The notes under the pieces were generated by a model. That model was not told the DNA's origin. It was given only the letters and a program-made list of their open reading frames with translations, and did no database searches. Shown piece by piece: positions 58,598-64,000 of a DNA stretch of 64,000 nucleotides. How positions within the stretch are numbered: the stretch's first letter is position 1; each line of letters starts with the position of its first letter. Source of the DNA: Paenibacillus albus (GTDB lineage: Bacteria; Bacillota; Bacilli; Paenibacillales; Paenibacillaceae); NCBI RefSeq assembly GCF_003952225.1, contig NZ_CP034437.1, forward strand, positions 3,672,501 to 3,736,500, read 5' to 3'. Position numbers and translations under genes: made by a program.

Positions 58598-59770
58598 TTA
58601 CCGCCTCCCGTACTTACGGAACAGGAAGTAGATGCCCGCAGCGACGACGATAATAACGAGAATGCCGACCCAGCCCCAGAGCACGCTCGTCTTCACGGCC
58701 ACTCTGAACTGGGCGCTTGCTGATTTCTCTACGCCCGCTGCCGTCATATTGACGACATAATCGCCAGCGAGTGCTTGCTTGTCGGCTTTAATGATCGCTT
58801 GCACCTGCGCGGTTTGCCCCGCCGCAACGGAATCAAGCGTAGCCGGTACGAAGGACACTTCCCAGCCGGTAGGGCTCTCCGCAGTCAGGTTAATGCCTTT
58901 CATATCTGCCGAACCGGTATTCGTAACCGTCAGATCTACCTTGCGCTGCGAGCCTGCCGTCACATCCGTGCTCAGCAGATCGTTTGGCGTACTCAGCGTA
59001 AGCCCATAGGTGCCGGTTACAGCCGCTTCAACCGTGAGGTTGGCGGAGGTGGAGTTATTCATCGCGGATATCGGGATTTGATAGGTGTCTTTCTTCACCG
59101 TTTCAGGCGGCTTTACGCTGACGCTGATGGATTTCTCACCTCCGGCATCGACATCGACGGAGGTCACGCTGTTGCCTCCGTCGCTGAAGGTAACATCCCA
59201 GCCCGGCTCCGCTTGCGCGCTTAGTCCGTAGGTTTGCTTCGATGCGGTACGGTTGCGCAGTGAGAGGCTGTACGTGAAGGTCGAATCCGGATGGCCCTGC
59301 ATATTCGGCTGATCGGTCGTCAGCTCTGTGCGGAACGTGCCTTGCTCCGATACGTTAACATCGATCGGAAGCGTGCTACCATTTGCTTTCACCGCAAAAT
59401 GATAAACGCCTTTGTTTACCTCGAGCGGAACGTTAAGCTGCAAATTCACGCTCTGGGTGTCACCGGCTTTGACAGCGAGACGACTGACCGTTCGGCCGCC
59501 TGCTGTCAGTTCATACTCCCATTTGCTGCCTTGTGGATCAAAGCCGAGATCGACGGTTTCCGTTGCGCTGCCGTGGTTGATGACGTCAATGGCATAAGTA
59601 ATCGAGTCCCCTGGCGGCGCTGACAGCTGCAAGTAAGGCGTGTAGAGCTCGATAGCGCTTGCTGCAGCGGCCGGCTCCGCGTTTGCGCCGGCGAAGACGA
59701 AGACAACTCCCAAGCTTAGAATGATAGCGGATAGACGGTGGAACCATGATTTGCTGCATGCTTGCCGCAT
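58598..59770 (-). CDS. Membrane-anchored NEW3-domain protein
   Basis: A 390-residue protein with signal peptide (LSAIILSLGVVFVFAGANAEPAAAA), about three immunoglobulin-like repeats of the NEW3/CARDB type (YSLSLRNRTASKQTYGLSAQAEPGWDVTF, LTVTNTGSADMKGINLTAESPTGWEVSFVP) and a C-terminal helix with basic end (VLWGWVGILVIIVVAAGIYFLFRKYGRR). It should sit outside the membrane, facing the transporter partner genes. ATG 59770 is decided by AGGAGG. It may present substrate to the ABC transporter or anchor it, which is inferred from the operon. Confidence 0.88.
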   Translation of the reverse strand: MRQACSKSWFHRLSAIILSLGVVFVFAGANAEPAAAASAIELYTPYLQLSAPPGDSITYAIDVINHGSATETVDLGFDPQGSKWEYELTAGGRTVSRLAVKAGDTQSVNLQLNVPLEVNKGVYHFAVKANGSTLPIDVNVSEQGTFRTELTTDQPNMQGHPDSTFTYSLSLRNRTASKQTYGLSAQAEPGWDVTFSDGGNSVTSVDVDAGGEKSISVSVKPPETVKKDTYQIPISAMNNSTSANLTVEAAVTGTYGLTLSTPNDLLSTDVTAGSQRKVDLTVTNTGSADMKGINLTAESPTGWEVSFVPATLDSVAAGQTAQVQAIIKADKQALAGDYVVNMTAAGVEKSASAQFRVAVKTSVLWGWVGILVIIVVAAGIYFLFRKYGRR

Positions 59771-59931
59771 GCGAATCCCTCCTAGATGAGTAGTAACAAT
59801 CACCTAGAGTACGCACATCGCGATTCGTTGGATTTACCAGGGTCAAAAAAATATTTGTTTTCGTCTGGCGTGATTTCTGATACAACGTAGGTAGGTAATG
59901 TTGAACCGATTGCGCTGTGAGGAGGTAGAGC

Positions 59932-60519
59932 ATGCACCTTCCCGAGGACGATGGTTATACGCTGCGCACCATGTGTGAAGGATCCGTCGAAGCGTTCGAG
60001 CTGTTCTATGAACGGTACGCGCCGCTTGTCATGAAGGTGGCGCTGCGCGTGCTGCATGATCGTATGGAGGCCGAAGATGTTTGCCATGATGTGTTCCTGG
60101 AAGTGCTGAGGAGGGGAAGCAGCTACGATCCGCAGCGAGGCTCGGTTTCGTCATGGCTCGCCATCTTGACGAGAAGCCGGTGCCTCGATCGGCTGAGAAA
60201 GACGCGAAGACTTGTCCAATCGGAGCAAGTGGAGCCGGCGGCTGAGCTTGCGGCACTGACCGAGGAGCTTGTCCTATCGAGGCTGCGTAAGGATGCGCTT
60301 GTCGATTCACTGCAGTCGCTCCCGGCCAATCAGCGGACAGCTGTTATTGGCAGTTATTACGGTTCACAGACCCACCGCGAGCTGTCGACGGAGTGGAACA
60401 TGCCGCTCGGAACAGTGAAGTCGTTAATCAGGTATGGCTTGAACCATTTGCGGAAACAGATGGAGAAACGAGGCTGGGCTGCCGAATCGGACGCGCCACG
60501 GAAGGAGGTTCACAAATGA
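59932..60519 (+). CDS. ECF-family RNA polymerase sigma factor
   Basis: A 195-residue sigma-70 family ECF factor. Region 2 includes FELFYERYAPLVMKVALRVLHDRMEAEDVCHDVFLEVL and WLAILTRSRCLDRLRK; region 4 includes LQSLPANQRTAVIGSYYGSQTHRELSTEWNMPLGTVKSLIRYGLNHL. GAGGAGG precedes the ATG. It overlaps the next gene by four bases; that gene encodes a zinc-type anti-sigma. It is divergent from the NEW3/ABC operon, which could be a target. No confident autoregulatory promoter was identified. Confidence 0.95.
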   Translation: MHLPEDDGYTLRTMCEGSVEAFELFYERYAPLVMKVALRVLHDRMEAEDVCHDVFLEVLRRGSSYDPQRGSVSSWLAILTRSRCLDRLRKTRRLVQSEQVEPAAELAALTEELVLSRLRKDALVDSLQSLPANQRTAVIGSYYGSQTHRELSTEWNMPLGTVKSLIRYGLNHLRKQMEKRGWAAESDAPRKEVHK

Positions 60520-61310
60520 TGATGCTAGATGCTGCGTCAAACGACTGCTGTCCGTTCTATCGAGAAGAGGATTGGATCGACTTGTATGTCAGCGGCAAGC
60601 CAAGTGACATTCGTATCGCTATGCTGCAGCATAAAGAAGCTTGCGCGTACTGTCGCAATGCAGCTGCGGAGTGGCAGGATCTGCTTGCATCCAACGAGGT
60701 GGTGCAAGCCTCTGATGATGCAGCGAATGTTGAATTTGGGGACCTCATGCCGTCGCCGGCCGTTCGGCGGAGCTTGGTCAAACAGGTTCGAAAGCAAGGC
60801 TTGCAGCACAGAATTCGATCCGTTACCAGGAGTAGAAGGCGATGGATCACCGCGGCAGCCTCCGGGGTTGTGTTAATTATTTGCCTTATGGGGCTGAGTC
60901 GGATGGTTCATGAGCCTGCGAATCAGCGGAATCACTACGTTCAGCAGCATGAACCTCAGGCCATGCCGTTCATGAGTGATCCGCATACTGCGAGCTATCA
61001 AGTGCATCCTTCCAACGAGGAGCTCGGGGATGGGTATGTCTGGTTCAACGACGATTCGAAAGAAGTTCTTGTCATGCTTGAAGGCATGCTGCCAAGCGAC
61101 ACCCATGATGTGCAAGCGTGGGCGGTCAATGAGCGGGGACGCGAAAATCTGGGTCTGCTGCACCATTCGGAGGCTGGGCGTGCACATCTATATATCAAGA
61201 AAGAATCGCTGGCGAGCGTGGATATTATAGTCTTGACAGTGGAGCCGCTCGGCGGCAGCATCAGTCCGACAACGCCGGACGCATATATCATTCGGCTGCA
61301 GCACCGATAA
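60516..61310 (+). CDS. Anti-sigma factor, RskA/ZAS type
   Basis: A 264-residue membrane protein. The N-terminus contains the zinc-associated anti-sigma motif H39-x3-C43-x2-C46, one helix near residues 108-130 (RWITAAASGVVLIICLMGLS), and an extracytoplasmic ~120-residue domain (ELGDGYVWFNDDSKEVLVMLEGMLPSDTHDVQAWAVNERG) of the RskA type. It is expected to sequester the sigma factor encoded just upstream and release it on an extracellular signal. ATG 60516 overlaps the sigma stop; ATG 60519 and 60522 are also possible. Confidence 0.9.
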   Translation: MMMLDAASNDCCPFYREEDWIDLYVSGKPSDIRIAMLQHKEACAYCRNAAAEWQDLLASNEVVQASDDAANVEFGDLMPSPAVRRSLVKQVRKQGLQHRIRSVTRSRRRWITAAASGVVLIICLMGLSRMVHEPANQRNHYVQQHEPQAMPFMSDPHTASYQVHPSNEELGDGYVWFNDDSKEVLVMLEGMLPSDTHDVQAWAVNERGRENLGLLHHSEAGRAHLYIKKESLASVDIIVLTVEPLGGSISPTTPDAYIIRLQHR

Positions 61311-61338
61311 AAGAAGCGAAGGAGCACAGACATCCATC

Positions 61339-61446
61339 ATGACACCCATATTACTAATTCCGGTCGCGATTATGATTCCGGTTATTCTGTTCATCGGTTT
61401 TATCGTTGTCTACAACAAACGGCAGAAACCGGGAGATAGCGACTAA
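61339..61446 (+). CDS. Small membrane protein, 35 residues
   Basis: A short frame beginning MTPILLIPVAIMIPVILFIGF with one strong hydrophobic helix and a charged C-terminus (YNKRQKPGDSD). AAGGAG lies 14 bases before the ATG, somewhat far. It follows the anti-sigma gene in the same direction before a terminator, so it may be the third gene of the sigma operon. Its short length makes it uncertain. Confidence 0.5.
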   Translation: MTPILLIPVAIMIPVILFIGFIVVYNKRQKPGDSD

Positions 61447-61472
61447 TTTAGATCTTCCAATAAGCATGATGA

Positions 61473-61506
61473 GAAAGCCCCGTTCATTATATCGAACGGG
61501 GCTTTC
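61473..61506. terminator. Bidirectional terminator
   Basis: GAAAGCCCCGTTC and GAACGGGGCTTTC form a perfect 13-bp stem with loop ATTATATC, between the sigma/anti-sigma unit and the convergent lipoprotein gene. Confidence 0.88.
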
Positions 61507-61510
61507 GTAT

Positions 61511-63097
61511 TTATGGCGTATAGTTCACATCTGCGGAATACTTATTGCCGGCGTTCCAGATCAAGTACTCATGAATGCCTGAATCATGAAGCGCTTGAAT
61601 TTGGGCGTCAACCTGCTCTTTCCCGTAATGGATGTAACTGCCCTTCGCAAGCCAGGATGCGGTAAAGTCTTGTATCCAGGGCCTTGAGATCGGAGGTGTT
61701 GTCAGCGCGTCCAGCTTCTCTTTCTCCCTCTTCGCATATTCGGTCACGAGGCGGTAAGGCTCGATATCCGGATGCTTGATGCCAAAGTAACCGTCGCTCC
61801 AGTGGCTTGGATAGATCATGGAGGAGATGACGTCGACATTCTCCGAGATGCGGCTGAAATTCTGTCCAATGCCCGGTGCTTCCGGCAATGTAGCAGAGTA
61901 ACCGAATATATCGACGGACACTTTCACCCCGTAAGGCTTCAGCTGCTCCTTCGCGTAATGAACGAAGTCTGTAACCGCGTCAACACGAAGCTGAGTGAAC
62001 CGTTCCTTCTCGCTAAAATCCGGGGCCGCCGGCTTCGTCTTCTTATAATCGCTTAGCGCACGCTGCGCATCATCCATCGCTTTCTTGTTCTCGTCCGTCT
62101 TGCTGCCGTTATAAGCGGTGGTCGCGGTATCATACGCCGTCTGCAGAGGAGCAAGCGCCGATTCATATGCTGTCGTTGCTTCCGAGTAGGCTTTCTCTTC
62201 TTCGATGAATTTGGTCGGCTTCTTATCCTTGTACTCACCCATCGAATATTGCAGCACTTTGTCCTTGCGCTCGAAGCCTTCCGGGAAACGGACGTAGTCG
62301 AATTGGATTTCCTGGAACCCGAGCTTCGCAGCGAGAATGGCGGCGTCGACATTGTGCTGCCAGTTCGCCTTCAGGAACGGATTAATGAACCCATCGCCGT
62401 TGCCATTACGCCATACTTTGCCATCGAGCACATAAGAAAGCTCTGGATGCTTCTTCGCCAGCACCGTATCCTTGAACGCTACGATGCGGGCAATCGGATA
62501 TATATTGTGCTCATGCAGTGTCTTGATAAGCGCCTGAGGATCTCGCATATACGGCTGGCCGAATTCCGCCAAATCCCCCTCGGGCTTGAACGTAATATAG
62601 CCATCGTCATCCTTAATATCAATCACCATTGCATTAAGCTCCGTATCATCAACAAGCTTCAGAAGCGACTGCATTCGCGCGCCGCCTGCAGACCAGCCGG
62701 TCACATAGATACCCCGCACGGCATCTGGATATTTGAAGGTGTACGGAGGGACGAATTCCGGCGTTGTAGGCGTAGTAACCGGATCTTCTGTTGGAGTCGT
62801 GGAAGGGTCATCCGTTGGTTTGGTCGTTGGATCGTCGGTCGGTTCGTTTGGTTTGGTCGATGAGTCGTTCGATCCCGTATTCGATGGCGTGTTTTCTGAA
62901 CCAGCAGATGGTTTACTCGGCTCCTTATTGGAATTCGAACTAGTAGCGGGTTGTTCGTCTTTCGTACCCGTATTGTCCGTTTGGCTCGTAGTATTACTAG
63001 GTGCCTTGTTGGTAGTGGTGGTCGGCGAATTGTTCGAACAGGCCGTTAACGACAGCAGCAGTAGGCTCAGCAACCATGCGGCGTAATGTTTTTTCAC
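61511..63097 (-). CDS. Lipoprotein with putative glycoside hydrolase (DUF4015-type) domain
   Basis: A 528-residue lipoprotein with lipobox LTAC (Cys20), then a Thr/Ser/Asn-rich linker with TTPTEDP-like repeats to about residue 110. The catalytic-like domain begins GIYVTGWSAGGARMQSLLKLVDDTELNAMVIDIKDDDGYITF and contains QFDYVRFPEGF and VSVDIFGYSA, the pattern of DUF4015 putative glycoside hydrolases. A helical insertion of about 80 residues (AYSEATTAYESALAPLQTAYDTATTAY) interrupts it. GTG 63097 has AAAGGGAG upstream. Substrate unknown; a wall or capsule polymer is plausible. Confidence 0.9.
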   Translation of the reverse strand: MKKHYAAWLLSLLLLSLTACSNNSPTTTTNKAPSNTTSQTDNTGTKDEQPATSSNSNKEPSKPSAGSENTPSNTGSNDSSTKPNEPTDDPTTKPTDDPSTTPTEDPVTTPTTPEFVPPYTFKYPDAVRGIYVTGWSAGGARMQSLLKLVDDTELNAMVIDIKDDDGYITFKPEGDLAEFGQPYMRDPQALIKTLHEHNIYPIARIVAFKDTVLAKKHPELSYVLDGKVWRNGNGDGFINPFLKANWQHNVDAAILAAKLGFQEIQFDYVRFPEGFERKDKVLQYSMGEYKDKKPTKFIEEEKAYSEATTAYESALAPLQTAYDTATTAYNGSKTDENKKAMDDAQRALSDYKKTKPAAPDFSEKERFTQLRVDAVTDFVHYAKEQLKPYGVKVSVDIFGYSATLPEAPGIGQNFSRISENVDVISSMIYPSHWSDGYFGIKHPDIEPYRLVTEYAKREKEKLDALTTPPISRPWIQDFTASWLAKGSYIHYGKEQVDAQIQALHDSGIHEYLIWNAGNKYSADVNYTP

Positions 63098-63250
63098 AGC
63101 GCTTACGCTCCCTTTAGTTCGGCATTTACTAAACTATATGGCACGAGCCCGCCTCGAATGCGTCGCCTTAGTAAAACTTAAGGCAGCTGAAGAACTTCTT
63201 CGCTCCATTTGCGTTTAATAAGTACCACAAGTGGAAGGAGTATGCTGAAC

Positions 63251-64000
63251 ATGTTAATAAATGGGAATTTTAAAATGATCTCAAGTACGCTGCTTATTGC
63301 GGCTGTAACGATATCGCAAGGGACATCAATACACGCAGCAACAGCCGCTATTGATCAAGCGCCTTCGTTATTTTTGGACGGTAAGCCACTCGCAGTCCCC
63401 GTCATCATCGAGAACGGCATCAGCTTTGTTCCGATGCGGTCGATCTTCGAGATGGAAGGGGCCAAGGTTGTATGGGATGAAGCTGCCCATTCGATTGCAG
63501 CGACTAAAGACGGCGCCGTAATTACGTATAAGCTGGGCGATCAAGCCGCTTACAAGAATCAGGAGAAGCTTGAGCTTCCGGTGCCGGGACAGATTATGAA
63601 CGGTTTAACGATGGTTCCGCTGCGATTCGTGAGCGAGCTGCTGGGCAATGCAGTTAAATGGCATTCTGCGCTGCATAGCATCACCATATCGTCGGCGCAG
63701 TCGTTCGATACGACAATTACATATGGTGTTAACTTAAGATCCGTTCCTGACGGTGATGATGCAGCAACTGTAGTCCGTATGCTGCCGAAGGCAGAGCGGA
63801 TTCACGTCATCCGTGAGGTTGACGCGAATTGGCTGGAGGTGCAAACGGAGGATAAAAGTATCGGATTTATTTCGGCCAAACCGAAATATACGGATTACTC
63901 GAGCCCAAGCTTGTCCGCGATGCAAGCCGATGCCATTATCGCGTTCGGAGCGACTTACCTAGGTACTCATTATGAGTTTGGGGCTGCCTCGGATCAGACG
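63251..64000 (+). CDS. Secreted stalk/SH3 protein, probable NlpC/P60 hydrolase, cut at window end
   Basis: The frame is open from ATG 63251 to the last base. A signal peptide (MLINGNFKMISSTLLIAAVTISQGTSIHAA) is followed by two stalk repeats (NGISFVPMRSIFEMEGAKVVWDE, NGLTMVPLRFVSELLGNAVKW) and an SH3-like segment (NLRSVPDGDDAATVVRMLPKAERIHVIREVDANWLEV). The last residues, DAIIAFGATYLGTHYEFGAASDQT, are how NlpC/P60 endopeptidase domains begin; the catalytic Cys lies beyond the window. GGAAGGAG lies ten bases before the ATG. The C-terminal assignment is therefore provisional. Confidence 0.85.
   Translation, partial: MLINGNFKMISSTLLIAAVTISQGTSIHAATAAIDQAPSLFLDGKPLAVPVIIENGISFVPMRSIFEMEGAKVVWDEAAHSIAATKDGAVITYKLGDQAAYKNQEKLELPVPGQIMNGLTMVPLRFVSELLGNAVKWHSALHSITISSAQSFDTTITYGVNLRSVPDGDDAATVVRMLPKAERIHVIREVDANWLEVQTEDKSIGFISAKPKYTDYSSPSLSAMQADAIIAFGATYLGTHYEFGAASDQT

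Noticed and set aside
59800..59931. Autoregulatory ECF promoter before the sigma gene
   Set aside because: CGTC and CGTA motifs occur, but none has a matching AAC-type -35 at 16-17 bases.

Overview
The window reads as chromosome of a spore-forming Firmicute, most likely Paenibacillaceae (Paenibacillus or Cohnella type). Evidence: a Gram-positive 23S rRNA and tRNA cluster, a GerA/B/C-type germination operon, two YheC/YheD spore ATP-grasp proteins, a collagen-like spore-surface-type protein, several copper-amine-oxidase-like stalk-domain proteins, a T-box leader, a purine riboswitch and strong AGGAGG ribosome binding sites throughout. No phage, insertion sequence, integrase or CRISPR array is visible. 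This is mostly housekeeping and envelope/sporulation chromosome with many small operons.

Layout. 1-3700: 3' part of an rrn operon (spacer, 23S, then tRNA-Thr, tRNA-His, tRNA-Gln; no 5S follows the 23S). 3.7-5.7 kb: adenine deaminase on the minus strand under an adenine-type riboswitch. 5.8-14.6 kb: a VOC gene broken by an in-frame TGA, a P-loop kinase-like gene, a YheC/YheD gene divergent from an 11-unit collagen-like repeat gene, a membrane metallophosphoesterase, two orphan peptide-type ABC permeases and an SDR. 14.9-23.8 kb: a GAF-GAF-PAS-GGDEF-EAL protein, a ThDP enzyme, SelO, an APH-type kinase, DNA-3-methyladenine glycosylase and an HAD phosphatase. 23.85-26.4 kb: a TetR gene divergent from an isochorismatase-fold gene and an MFS exporter, with two palindromic operators in the shared promoter. 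26.5-31 kb: histidine kinase/response regulator, then UppP and a UgtP-like glycosyltransferase; the same TTAAGAA repeat precedes both transcription units. 31-38.3 kb: a second YheC/YheD protein, an L,D-transpeptidase, an MFS protein, a MalY/PatB-type enzyme, and a two-gene operon with a sigma-W-like promoter that encodes an unknown protein plus a short PspA-like protein.

38.4-40 kb: a T-box leader (specifier read as AAA, Lys) in front of an archaeal/fungal-type aspartate-semialdehyde dehydrogenase. 40.1-48.5 kb: a complete-looking phenylalanine/tyrosine catabolic operon: HPPD, acetoacetyl-CoA synthetase-like ligase, an unknown protein, fumarylacetoacetase, homogentisate dioxygenase and phenylalanine hydroxylase. 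The logic is Phe to Tyr, 4-hydroxyphenylpyruvate to homogentisate, ring cleavage, hydrolysis to fumarate and acetoacetate, then activation of acetoacetate. No recognisable maleylacetoacetate isomerase is present, which makes the unknown gene interesting. 48.5-48.7 kb: two copies of a ~106-bp palindromic tandem repeat. 48.8-52.5 kb: a ger operon in B-A-C order whose first gene carries a frameshift. 52.6-64 kb: stalk-domain protein, APH-type kinase, YebC, an ABC transporter with a NEW3-domain partner divergent from an ECF sigma/anti-sigma pair, a lipoprotein glycoside-hydrolase-like protein, and a truncated stalk/NlpC-type protein at the window edge.

The leads I rate highest are the unknown gene inside the homogentisate operon, the sigma-W-like PspA-like operon, and the shared TTAAGAA boxes linking the two-component system to uppP. 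All functional statements come from reading the sequence; no database search was run.
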